From positions 6,572,001-6,636,000 of the forward strand of contig NZ_CP107799.1 in the NCBI RefSeq assembly GCF_041431135.1: a stretch of 64,000 bases of DNA. Reading direction: 5' to 3'. Shown here in pieces: positions 25,586 to 33,478 of this stretch. How positions within the stretch are numbered: position 1 is the stretch's first letter; each line of letters begins with the position of its first letter. Made by a program: the position numbers and the translations under genes. The notes beneath the pieces are model-generated. The model made no database searches. It was not told where the DNA came from and saw only the letters and a program-made list of their open reading frames with translations. The DNA comes from Streptomyces sp. NBC_00554. GTDB lineage: Bacteria; Actinomycetota; Actinomycetes; Streptomycetales; Streptomycetaceae.

Positions 25586-28180
25586 TCAGCCCGCGGCCGC
25601 CACGTCGCACGCCTGCCCGCGCAGGGCCCGCGCCAGATCGTCCCGCGCCTCAAGGACCAGTCGGCGCAGCGCGGGCGCCGCGCTCTCGTGCGCCGCCAGC
25701 CACGCGTCCGTCGCGTCCAGGGTCTCCTGGGAGTCCTGGAGGGAGGGGAAGAGGCCCTTCACCACGTCCATCGCGATCTGGATGGAGCGGTCCGCCCAGA
25801 CACGCTCGATCGCGTCGAAGTACTTCGCGGCGTACGGCGCGAGCAGCTCGCGTTGGGAGGGCTGGTCGAAGCCCGCGATGGTCGCCTCGACAAGGGCGTT
25901 GGAGAGCGCGTCGGACTCGACCACGGCCGCCCAGGCCTGTGCCTTGACCGCCGCGGAGGGGCGGGCGGCGAGGCAGCGGACCTGGTGGCGCTTGCCGGAC
26001 GCCGTGTCGTCGCGGGCGAGTTCGGCGGCCAGCCTGGACTCGTCGGCGACTCCGTGCGCGGCCAGCGGCTCCAGGAACGCCCAGCGCAGCTCCTGGTCGA
26101 CGACCAGACCGTCGATCTTCGCCGTGCCCTCCAACAGGCCCCCCAGGAGCTGGAGATCGGCCGGGCCGGAGGCGACCCGCGCGAAGAAACGGGCCCAGGT
26201 GAGCTGGTGCTGACTGCCGGGCTCCGCGAGCCGCAGCTCCTTCAACGCGCCCTCGGCGAGCAGGCGTTCGCCCTCCGCGCGCCAGCCGGGCGCCGCGTAG
26301 AAGGTGAGCGCCGAGTCGGCCCAGGCGTGCAGCATCTGCAGGACGCCGATGTCGGACTCGCGGCCTGCGAAGCGCAGCACCAGGCCGATGAAGTCGCGGG
26401 CCGGCATGAGTGCGTCACGGGTGAGATTCCACAGCGCCGACCAGCACAGGGCGCGCGCCAGCGGGTCCGTGATCTCGCCGAGCCGCTCGCGCAGCGTGGC
26501 CAACGAGCCCTCGTCGAAACGGATCTTGCAGTACGTCAGGTCGTCGTCGTTGACGAGGACGAGCTCGGGGGCTTCGGCGCCGACCAGTTCGGCGACGACG
26601 GTGCGGGGGCCCTCGACGTCCAGCTCGGCGCGCGCGTACCGCTCCACGGCGCCGTCGGGCGTACGCCGGTACAGGCCCACCGCCACGCGGTGCGGGCGCA
26701 GTTCGGGGTGCGACTCCGCGGCCTCCTGGAGTACGGCCAGCTCGGTGATCCGGCCCTCCGCGCTCAGAATCACCTGCGGGGTGAGGGAGTTGACCCCGGC
26801 GGTCTGCAGCCACGCCCGTGCCCAGGTCGCCAGGTCGCGCCCGCTGGTCTCCTCGAGGACCGACAGCAGATCGCCGAGGCGCGTGTTGCCGTACGCGTTC
26901 CGCTTGAAGTAGCGGCGCGCGCCCTCCAGGAACGCGTCCTGGCCGACGTAGGCGACGAGTTGCTTCAGTACGGAGGCGCCCTTGGCGTACGTGATGCCGT
27001 CGAAGTTGAGCTTGGCGTCCTGGAGGTCGCGGATGTCCGCCGTGATCGGGTGGGTGGACGGCAGCTGGTCGGCGCGGTAGGCCCAGGCCTTGCGGCGGTT
27101 GGCGAAGGTGATCCAGCCGTCCTTGAAGCGGGTCGCGCCGACCAGCGAGAACGCGCCCATGAAGTCGGCGAAGGACTCCTTGAGCCACAGGTCGTCCCAC
27201 CACTCCATGGTGACGAGGTCGCCGAACCACATGTGCGCCATCTCGTGCAGGATGACGTTCGCCCGGCCCTCGTACGACGCCTGCGTCACCTTGCCGCGGA
27301 AGATGAACTCCTCGCGGAACGTGACCAGTCCGGGGTTCTCCATCGCGCCGAGGTTGTACTCGGGCACGAACGCCTGGTCGTACTTCCCGAACGGGTACGG
27401 GTAGTCGAAGTGCTCGTGGAAGAAGTCCAGGCCCTGCTTGGTGACGAGGAAGACGTCGTCGGAGTCGAAGTAGGGCGCCAGGCCCTTGCGGCACATCGCG
27501 CCGAGCGGGATCTCCAGCGTCGTACCGTCGTCGAAGGTGCGGGAGTAGCTGTCGGTCACATAGTGGTACGGGCCGGCGGCGAAGGCGGTGATGTACGTCG
27601 AGATGGGCTTGGTCTCCGCGAACTTCCAGACGCCGTCGGTGAGTTCACCGACCCCGTTGCTCCAGACCGTCCACCCCTCCGGGGCCCGCACCTCGAAACG
27701 GAAGGGGGCCTTGAGGTCCGGCTGCTCGAAGTTGGCGAAGACGCGCCGCGAGTCGGCGGGCTCGTACTGCGTGTACAGGTACACCTCGCCGTCCTCGGGG
27801 TCGACGAAGCGGTGCATGCCCTCGCCGGTGCGGGAGTAGGCGCACTGGGCGTCCACGACGAGTTCGTTGTCGGCCGCCAGGTCCTCGAGGAGGATCCGGG
27901 TCCCGTCGAAGACCTCGCCGGGATCGAGGTCCTTGCCGTTGAGCGAGAGCGCCGTCACGCTCGGCGCGATCAGGTCGGCGAAGCTCGTGGCGCCCGGCTC
28001 GGCGGAGCGGAAGCGGATGGTGGTCACCGAGCGGAAGGTGCGCGGCGCGCCCTCGGCGGCCCGGCCGGCGTCCTGGTCCCCGACGGCTGATCGCAGATCG
28101 AGGGACACCTCGTACCCGTCGACGGACAGCAGCGCCGCCCGTTCCTGGGCCTCGTCGCGGGACAGATTCTCACCGGGCAC
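25586..28180 (-). CDS. pepN: aminopeptidase N, second paralogue (M1 family)
   Basis: 864 residues, cytoplasmic M1 zinc aminopeptidase. GAMEN lies at 278-282, HEMAH at 312-316 and the third zinc ligand Glu335 in KESFA, again with HEXXH-X18-E spacing; the base is Glu313. It aligns end to end with the paralogue at 7376-9949, and the opening MPG(E/T)NL(S/T)R(D/E)EAQ is shared. It carries an insert near residues 34-46 (GDQDAGRAAEGAP). The two enzymes probably differ in substrate preference, since the zinc site reads KESFADF here and NESFATY in the other. Confidence 0.95.
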   Translation of the reverse strand: MPGENLSRDEAQERAALLSVDGYEVSLDLRSAVGDQDAGRAAEGAPRTFRSVTTIRFRSAEPGATSFADLIAPSVTALSLNGKDLDPGEVFDGTRILLEDLAADNELVVDAQCAYSRTGEGMHRFVDPEDGEVYLYTQYEPADSRRVFANFEQPDLKAPFRFEVRAPEGWTVWSNGVGELTDGVWKFAETKPISTYITAFAAGPYHYVTDSYSRTFDDGTTLEIPLGAMCRKGLAPYFDSDDVFLVTKQGLDFFHEHFDYPYPFGKYDQAFVPEYNLGAMENPGLVTFREEFIFRGKVTQASYEGRANVILHEMAHMWFGDLVTMEWWDDLWLKESFADFMGAFSLVGATRFKDGWITFANRRKAWAYRADQLPSTHPITADIRDLQDAKLNFDGITYAKGASVLKQLVAYVGQDAFLEGARRYFKRNAYGNTRLGDLLSVLEETSGRDLATWARAWLQTAGVNSLTPQVILSAEGRITELAVLQEAAESHPELRPHRVAVGLYRRTPDGAVERYARAELDVEGPRTVVAELVGAEAPELVLVNDDDLTYCKIRFDEGSLATLRERLGEITDPLARALCWSALWNLTRDALMPARDFIGLVLRFAGRESDIGVLQMLHAWADSALTFYAAPGWRAEGERLLAEGALKELRLAEPGSQHQLTWARFFARVASGPADLQLLGGLLEGTAKIDGLVVDQELRWAFLEPLAAHGVADESRLAAELARDDTASGKRHQVRCLAARPSAAVKAQAWAAVVESDALSNALVEATIAGFDQPSQRELLAPYAAKYFDAIERVWADRSIQIAMDVVKGLFPSLQDSQETLDATDAWLAAHESAAPALRRLVLEARDDLARALRGQACDVAAAG

Positions 28181-28317
28181 GGGGGCACTCCCTCAGGGCT
28201 GGTCCGACAGGTTGGTACAGGGCCGATCCTGTCATGTGCCCCTGACGCGGGGCACCCGGGAATGGGTCGGGTGGCCGGTGGTGTTGCCCTCGGAAAGACC
28301 GCTTTCCGAGGAGACCC

Positions 28318-28992
28318 ATGCCCGAGCAGACCGCCCAGACGAGTTCCGGTTCCGGCAAGACCCCCGTCGACTTCTGGTTCGACCCGCTGTGCCCCTGGGC
28401 CTGGATGACCTCGCGCTGGGTCCTGGAAGTGGAGAAGGTCCGGGACATCGAGGTCCGCTGGCACATCATGAGCCTCGCGGTGCTGAACGAGCCGAAGCTG
28501 GACGAGCTTCCCGAGGAGTACCGGGAGCTGCTCGCCACCAAGGCCTGGAAGCCGATCCGTGTGGTGACCGCGGCCTGGCAGAAGCACGGCGACGACATAC
28601 TCGGCCCGCTGTACACCGCGCTCGGCACCCGTATCCACAACCAGGGTGAGGGCCCGACCCTTGAGGCGATAGCCGCCGCGCTCGACGAGGTCGGCCTTCC
28701 GGCCTCCCTGCTCGACTACGCCGACCAGGAGAACTTCGAGTTCGACGCCCAGCTGCGTGCCTCCCACAAGGAGGGCATCGACAAGGTCGGCCAGGACGTC
28801 GGCACGCCCGTCATCGCCGTCCCCGGGGCCGACGGCGAGCAGATCGCCTTCTTCGGTCCGGTCGTCACCCCCGCCCCGAAGGGCGAGGCCGCCGCGCGGC
28901 TGTGGGACGGCACGCTCCTTGTCGCGTCGACGCCCGGCTTCTACGAGATCAAGCGGTCGCGGACGGCAGGACCGGACTTCAGCAACCTGTAA
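28318..28992 (+). CDS. DsbA-family thioredoxin-fold protein, mycothiol-dependent reductase-like
   Basis: 224 residues, no signal peptide, so cytoplasmic. The active-site region is FWFDPLCPWAWMTSRW (about residues 20-35), followed by a DsbA helical insert and VGTPVIAVPG with the cis-proline. The arrangement resembles the mycobacterial Rv2466c mycothiol-dependent nitroreductase group. The second cysteine of CPWC is replaced, leaving CPWAW, so a one-cysteine mechanism using mycothiol is likely. ATG 28318 follows GAGGAGACCC. Divergent from pepN2 and convergent with the small gene after it. Confidence 0.88.
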   Translation: MPEQTAQTSSGSGKTPVDFWFDPLCPWAWMTSRWVLEVEKVRDIEVRWHIMSLAVLNEPKLDELPEEYRELLATKAWKPIRVVTAAWQKHGDDILGPLYTALGTRIHNQGEGPTLEAIAAALDEVGLPASLLDYADQENFEFDAQLRASHKEGIDKVGQDVGTPVIAVPGADGEQIAFFGPVVTPAPKGEAAARLWDGTLLVASTPGFYEIKRSRTAGPDFSNL

Positions 28993-28995
28993 CCG

Positions 28996-29214
28996 TCACT
29001 CGGCGGCGGGGATCCGGAGCTCCTCGGGCAGGGTCCCGCCGTCGCTGCTCTTGCCGTGCCGCTGGACTCGGCGGCAGCCCTCGTGGGCGCAGCGGATGTA
29101 GGCGTCCACGTTGCGCTGCCCGGTGACCTCTCTGGCCGCCGCGCGCTCCGCGTCACCCTCCAGCCGCCGGAAGTCCCGCATCCTGCCGCAGTTCCGGCAC
29201 CACTTGTACGGCAT
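28996..29214 (-). CDS. small Cys-rich protein, probable zinc ribbon
   Basis: 72 residues. Cysteine pairs CRNCGRMRDF near the N-terminus and CAHEGC about 35 residues later could form one zinc site. The body is charged and soluble. It begins at ATG 29214, behind AAGGAGGCG, a strong ribosome binding site. Its stop lies 3 bp from that of the convergent DsbA-like gene. No function is known; coding bias and the start signal support a real gene. Confidence 0.75.
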   Translation of the reverse strand: MPYKWCRNCGRMRDFRRLEGDAERAAAREVTGQRNVDAYIRCAHEGCRRVQRHGKSSDGGTLPEELRIPAAE

Positions 29215-29256
29215 GTACGCCTCCTTGAGGGACGCCCCGGTGCCGCGAGCCTAGGG

Positions 29257-29375
29257 TTTTTTCGCCCCCTCCGCCCCTACCCGTTCCCGTCACTTGGGGG
29301 CTCCGCCCCCAAACCCCCGCTCCTCAAACGCCGGAGGGGCTGAAAATCTTGCTTGCGGGGGAGGGGGCGAAGAAA
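29257..29375. repeat. dispersed GC-rich inverted repeat, copy 2
   Basis: Starts TTTTTTCGCCCCCTCCGCCC, continues with GGGGGCTCCGCCCCC and CTCAAACGCCGGAGGGGCTGA, and ends GAGGGGGCGAAGAAACC. One arm is complete and the other is reduced to its end. Unlike copy 1 it lies in a divergent intergenic region, 50 bp before the phosphatase gene. Confidence 0.85.
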
Positions 29376-29424
29376 CCCCGCGATCACCCCACGCCGCACC
29401 CCCACGCCCTGGATACTGCGGGGA

Positions 29425-30051
29425 ATGAGCACGCCCCTCGGGTCAACGACGACCCTTCTCCTCGCCCGGCACGGGCAGACCGTCTGGCACGCCGAGAACC
29501 GTTACGCCGGGGTGAGCGACGTCGCTCTCACCGACGAAGGCCACGCCCAGGCGGAGGCCCTCGGCCACTGGTCCGCGGCAAACGGGGTCGACGCGGTCTG
29601 GACGTCGACGGTGTCCCGCGCCGCCGCCACGGCAGATCCCGCCTGCAGAACCCTCGGCCTCACCGCGACCCGCGAACCGTCCCTGAGGGAATGCGACTTC
29701 GGCATCCTGGAGGGCCGCACCCTGGCGGAGTTCGAAGCCGAGAACCCGGCGAGGGCGAAGGCGTTCCGGTCGGACCCGGTGGCGTACCCCTTCCCGGAGG
29801 CGGAGGACCCCCGCACCGCGGCCGCCCGCGGCGTAAAGGCCCTGCGCCGCATCGCGACCGCCCACCAGGGCGAGCGCGTCCTGGTCGTCGCCCACAACAC
29901 CCTGCTCCGCCTGGCCCTGTGCTCGCTGCTGTCCATCCCGCTGGGCGAGTACCGCCGGGTGTTCCCGCAACTGCGCAACGCGGCGGTGAGCGAACTCCGT
30001 ATGGACGAGAGGTCGGCCGGCCTCATCGCGCTCAATGTGCCCTGCGCGTAG
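29425..30051 (+). CDS. histidine phosphatase family protein (phosphoglycerate mutase-like)
   Basis: 208 residues from ATG 29425 behind GCGGGG. The phosphate-accepting motif is LLARHGQTVWHAENRYAG (His about residue 16 in RHG). The second His lies in VLVVAHNTLLRLAL and the acid region in LRECDFGILEGRT. These are features of the cofactor-dependent phosphoglycerate-mutase branch that acts as broad acid phosphatases, such as alpha-ribazole or sugar phosphatases. Substrate unknown. It is followed at once by a strong terminator. Confidence 0.9.
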   Translation: MSTPLGSTTTLLLARHGQTVWHAENRYAGVSDVALTDEGHAQAEALGHWSAANGVDAVWTSTVSRAAATADPACRTLGLTATREPSLRECDFGILEGRTLAEFEAENPARAKAFRSDPVAYPFPEAEDPRTAAARGVKALRRIATAHQGERVLVVAHNTLLRLALCSLLSIPLGEYRRVFPQLRNAAVSELRMDERSAGLIALNVPCA

Positions 30052-30061
30052 GGAACATGGA

Positions 30062-30098
30062 GAGAGCCCCCGCGAGTCACGTCCTCGCGGGGGCTCTC
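30062..30098. terminator. terminator after the phosphatase gene
   Basis: GAGAGCCCCCGCGAG and CTCGCGGGGGCTCTC are perfect 15-bp complements around a 7-nt loop, followed by CTT. Confidence 0.88.
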
Positions 30099-30162
30099 CT
30101 TCCATCCGCCTGCCACGTGAAGGTTGAGAAGACGATCACGAGCAGGACGCTTCATATCTGCC

Positions 30163-30804
30163 TCAGGGAGTCAGCAGCAACACATCCGCGCGGGACTTCG
30201 CCGCCGCGTAACGCCGCGCCACGTCCTGCCAGTTGACGACCTGCCACATGGCCTCGATGAAGTCGACCTTCTGGTTCCGGTACTGGAGGTAGAAGGCGTG
30301 CTCCCAGGCGTCGAAGACGAGGACCGGGACCGAGCCCTGGCCCACGTTGCCCTGGTGGTCGTAGACCTGCTCGACGACGAGACGCCCGCTCAGCGGCTCG
30401 TACGCGAGGACGCCCCACCCGGAGCCCTGTGTGGTCGCGGATGCCTTCGTCAGCTGGGCCTTGAACCCGGCGAAGGAGCCGAACGACTCGGTGATCGCGT
30501 CCGCCAGCTCACCCACGCCGTCCGCGGCCAGGGGTTCGCCGCCGCCCTCGCCGGTCATGTTCTGCCAGTAGATGCTGTGCAGGATGTGGCCGGAGAGGTG
30601 GAAGGCCAGGTTCTTCTCCAGCCCGTTGACCGAGCCCCACGACTCCTTGTCACGCGCCTCCGCGAGCTGCTCCAGCGTGTCGTTGGCCCCCTTCACATAT
30701 GCCGCGTGGTGCTTGTCGTGGTGCAGCTCGATGATCTCGGGGCTGATCACGGGCGCGAGCGCGGAGTAGTCGTACGGCAGCTCAGGAAGTGTGTAGACGG
30801 GCAT
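30163..30804 (-). CDS. sodF: iron superoxide dismutase
   Basis: 213 residues, cytoplasmic. It dismutates superoxide to oxygen and peroxide. Metal ligands by family alignment are His28 ([11 protein letters not shown]), His76 (GHILHSIYW), Asp165 and His169 ([12 protein letters not shown]). The Gly-rich GEGGGEP segment and GSGWGVL fit the Fe/Mn-SOD family. In Streptomyces the iron enzyme is repressed by the nickel-responsive Fur homologue Nur when nickel is available for SodN. A Nur-type box lies just upstream of the start codon here, at 30828-30844. The ribosome binding site GGAGGGG precedes ATG 30804. Confidence 0.96.
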   Translation of the reverse strand: MPVYTLPELPYDYSALAPVISPEIIELHHDKHHAAYVKGANDTLEQLAEARDKESWGSVNGLEKNLAFHLSGHILHSIYWQNMTGEGGGEPLAADGVGELADAITESFGSFAGFKAQLTKASATTQGSGWGVLAYEPLSGRLVVEQVYDHQGNVGQGSVPVLVFDAWEHAFYLQYRNQKVDFIEAMWQVVNWQDVARRYAAAKSRADVLLLTP

Positions 30805-30827
30805 GGCGGGTCCCCTCCGACCTCTTA

Positions 30828-30844
30828 TTGCAATCTATGTGCAA
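30828..30844. promoter_or_regulatory. Nur-type operator of sodF
   Basis: TTGCAATCTATGTGCAA matches the TTGCAA-N5-TTGCAA pattern of Nur boxes with one change. It begins 24 bp upstream of the sodF ATG and is the only such match I see nearby. Confidence 0.75.
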
Positions 30845-30862
30845 CTACACGCTAGCAACAAA

Positions 30863-30893
30863 AAGGCCCTCGCGTGACGCATGCGAGGGCCTT
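30863..30893 (-). terminator. terminator between the amino-acid permease and sodF
   Basis: On the minus strand AAGGCCCTCGC and GCGAGGGCCTT pair and are followed by TTTTTGTT, a classical rho-independent form that insulates sodF from the upstream permease. Confidence 0.85.
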
Positions 30894-30936
30894 CGTGCAG
30901 TGGAGACGCACAGTTGAGACGTGCAGTTGAGAGCTG

Positions 30937-32325
30937 TCAGTCGCGGGCGGCGCGCGCCTTCTGCCGGGCGTACCCGACCGCCGCCAGCGCCAGCGTCATT
31001 CCGCCCGTCGAGTAGAGCTGCACCCGCGTGTCCGGTTCCCGTGCCATCAGGACGAAGATGCCGGCCATCCCGGCGAGCGCCACCCAGGTCAGCGCCGGGA
31101 AGAGCCACATCCGTACGACCAGCTTCTCCGGCGCCTCGCGCTCCACCCTCCGCCGCAGCCGGAGCTGCGAGACGGCGATGAAGATCCAGACGACGAGGAT
31201 GACCGCGCCGATCATGTTCAGCAGCCAGGGGAAGACGTCGTCGGGCCGCCAGTAGCTGAGCAGGACGCACACGAAGCCGAAGACCGACGACGCGAGGACG
31301 GCGACGCGCGGGACCCCGCCCGAGACCTTGCCAAGACCCTTCGGCCCCTGACCCCGCTCCACCAGCGAGTATCCGATGCGCGAGGCGCCGTAGATGTTGG
31401 CGTTCATCGCCGAGAGCAGCGCGACGAGGACGACCACGTTCATCAGCTGCGCGGCGCCCGGGATGCCCAGGTGGTCGAGGGCGGCGACGTACGGGCCCTT
31501 CTCGACGACCTCCTTCGAGTCCCATGGGACGAGCGTGACGATGACCGCCATCGAGCCGATGTAGAAGAGCGCGATGCGCCACATCGCCGTACGGACCGAC
31601 CGGGCCACACCCTGCACCGGGTTGTCCGACTCGGCCGCCGCGATCGTCACGGTCTCCAGACCGCCGTACGCGAACACGGAGGCGAGCAGGCCGATGACGA
31701 GCCCCTCGCCGCCGTTCGGCAGGAAGTCGGTCAGGTTGGCGGTCCCGGGGGAGTCCGTGCCGGGCAGGACGCCCGCGACGGCGAGTAGGCCGAGAACCAG
31801 GAAGAGGCTGATCGCGCCCACCTTCAGTGCGGCGAACCAGAACTCGAACTCGCCGAAGTTCTTCACCGCGGCAAGGTTCGCGACGCAGAAGACCACCATG
31901 AAGAGGGCGACCCAGGCCCACTCCGGGGTCCCGGGCAGCCAGCCCGTGACGATCTTCGCGGCGCCGATGCCTTCGAGGCCGACGGCCGTGCACAGCAGGA
32001 CCCAGAAGGACCAGCCGGCGGTGAAGCCCGCCCACGGGCCGATCGCGCGCTCGGCGTGCGCCGAGAAGGAACCGGACGACGGATACGCGGCCGACATCTC
32101 GCCGAGCATCCGCATCACCAGCATGACCAGCAGGCCGCTCACGGCGTACGCGATGACGATCGAGGGTCCGGCGGCGGCGATTCCCGCGCCGGAGCCGACG
32201 AAGAGGCCCGCGCCGATCACACCGCCGAGGGCGATCATCGACAGGTGGCGCTGCTTGAGGCCGTGGGAGAGGGAGGCGTCCGTGTCCGGGGTGCCGGGCG
32301 GGGCGTCGAGGGTGGTGCGGGGCAT
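30937..32325 (-). CDS. amino acid permease (APC superfamily, GABA-permease type)
   Basis: 462 residues from ATG 32325, with twelve predicted helices. The first helix holds the APC signature RHLSMIALGGVIGAGLFVGSG, and the segment MRMLGEMSAAYPSSGSFSAHAERAIGPWAGF follows helix 2. EFEFWFAALKVGAI is also typical of the GabP/AnsP branch. It imports an amino acid or GABA with protons; the substrate cannot be fixed. Longer in-frame extensions upstream lack coding character. It lies downstream of the sulfur genes on the same strand, but separated by 149 bp. A related permease is at 44643-46124. Confidence 0.9.
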   Translation of the reverse strand: MPRTTLDAPPGTPDTDASLSHGLKQRHLSMIALGGVIGAGLFVGSGAGIAAAGPSIVIAYAVSGLLVMLVMRMLGEMSAAYPSSGSFSAHAERAIGPWAGFTAGWSFWVLLCTAVGLEGIGAAKIVTGWLPGTPEWAWVALFMVVFCVANLAAVKNFGEFEFWFAALKVGAISLFLVLGLLAVAGVLPGTDSPGTANLTDFLPNGGEGLVIGLLASVFAYGGLETVTIAAAESDNPVQGVARSVRTAMWRIALFYIGSMAVIVTLVPWDSKEVVEKGPYVAALDHLGIPGAAQLMNVVVLVALLSAMNANIYGASRIGYSLVERGQGPKGLGKVSGGVPRVAVLASSVFGFVCVLLSYWRPDDVFPWLLNMIGAVILVVWIFIAVSQLRLRRRVEREAPEKLVVRMWLFPALTWVALAGMAGIFVLMAREPDTRVQLYSTGGMTLALAAVGYARQKARAARD

Positions 32326-32444
32326 GGGCGCGGCTCGTCCATTACGTGAGGCGGGCAAAAACGCCGCCAGTCTGGGCGGCCTCTCCGGTCGGGCGGAGCG
32401 GCCGCCCAGCATGTGGACGAGAGCGATACGGAGGGTGGGGCTCC

Positions 32445-32486
32445 GGTTACCTGACTTCGTTTACCCCACTTCGGTTACCCGACTTC
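32445..32486 (-). repeat. 14-bp tandem repeats carrying the tauD-type stop codon
   Basis: On the minus strand three units run GAAGTCGGGTAACC (32486-32473), GAAGTGGGGTAAAC (32472-32459) and GAAGTCAGGTAACC (32458-32445). The first contains the gene's TAA stop. Because 14 is not a multiple of three, the three TAA triplets fall in all three frames. Confidence 0.85.
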
Positions 32487-33374
32487 GGTGACCGAGGTGT
32501 AGTGCGAGGCGTCGCCCGCGATCGAGTAGCTCTCCTTGCCCTCGATGCCGACCGGCACATCACCGGCGACGGTCACGCGGTGCAGGCGGCGGGGCTGTCC
32601 GTCGTAGTTGTCGATGGCGTAGTGCTGGGTGATCCGGTTGTCGAAGAGGACGAGCTGGTTCGGCGACCAGCGCCAGCGCAGGATGTTCTCCGGCCGGGTG
32701 ACGTACGCCTGGAGGATGTCGAGGATCTTGCGGGACTCGCCCACCGACAGGCCGATGATCCGCTGCGCGAACCCGCCGATGAACAGCCCGCGTTCACCGG
32801 TCAGCGGGTGGACCCGGACGACCGGGTGGGCGGTGCGGAACTTGATGGACGTGAACTGGGCGCGCTGCTCGGCCTGTTCCTCGTCGATCTCCTCGTCCGG
32901 CACCGCGTAGTCGTAGTCGTTGGTGTGCTCGGCCCACAGGTTGTCGGCGAGCCGGCGCAGCGGCTCGGGCAGGTCGCGGTAGGCGGCGGCGGAGTTGGCG
33001 ATGAGGGTCTCGCCGCCGTACGGCGGGATGGTGATGCTGCGCAGGGTGCTGGCCTGGGGCGGGTTGAGGACGAAGGTGACGTCGGTGTGCCAGTGGTTGG
33101 CGCGGCCCCGCTCGCTGTCCACGGGCAGCACGTTCGGGGCGCCGTCGACCGCGGGCACGGTCGGGTGGGCGGTGGTGAGGTCGCCGAACTGGCGGGCGAA
33201 TGCCTGCTGGCCCTCGTCGTCCAGGCCCTCGGCGTCGAAGACCAGCGCCTTGTGCTCGTTGAGAGCGGCACGGACGGCGGCGATGGTCTCGTCGTCGAGG
33301 GGCTTGGCGATGTCGATGCCGGATATCTGGGCGCCGATCTTCGCGGTGACCTTGCGGATCTCTATCTCGGACAT
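32475..33374 (-). CDS. TauD/TfdA-family Fe(II)/2-oxoglutarate dioxygenase
   Basis: 299 residues from ATG 33374 behind GAAAGGAC. Taurine-dioxygenase-like enzymes hydroxylate a sulfonate carbon and release sulfite. The iron ligands are in NHWHTD (His-x-Asp, about residues 93-98) and the distal His in DNRITQHYAIDNYDGQPRRLHRV, with the 2-oxoglutarate-binding Arg in PRRLHRV. It is the last gene of the apparent sulfur-scavenging operon, 104 bp after the monooxygenase. Substrate may be taurine or an alkyl sulfonate/sulfate. The stop codon lies in a tandem repeat. Confidence 0.92.
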   Translation of the reverse strand: MSEIEIRKVTAKIGAQISGIDIAKPLDDETIAAVRAALNEHKALVFDAEGLDDEGQQAFARQFGDLTTAHPTVPAVDGAPNVLPVDSERGRANHWHTDVTFVLNPPQASTLRSITIPPYGGETLIANSAAAYRDLPEPLRRLADNLWAEHTNDYDYAVPDEEIDEEQAEQRAQFTSIKFRTAHPVVRVHPLTGERGLFIGGFAQRIIGLSVGESRKILDILQAYVTRPENILRWRWSPNQLVLFDNRITQHYAIDNYDGQPRRLHRVTVAGDVPVGIEGKESYSIAGDASHYTSVTEVG

Positions 33375-33478
33375 GTGCGGCGGTCCTTTCAACTGAGGGT
33401 GTCTGCGGGTTCCTTCAGCGGGCGGTTCCGTGGGTTCCTTCTCGGGCGATTGCAGCGGGCGGCTTCAGGCGGGCGGTT

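Noticed and set aside
25583-28090. Very long open frames antisense to both pepN genes, over 800 codons each
   Set aside because: High third-position GC in the real gene keeps the opposite frame open. The translated antisense is Arg/Gly/Val-rich with no domain.
30937-32325. Amino-acid permease as the last gene of the sulfur operon
   Set aside because: 149 bp separate it from the TauD-type gene, with stop codons in all frames, and its family does not suggest a sulfur role. Read-through cannot be excluded.
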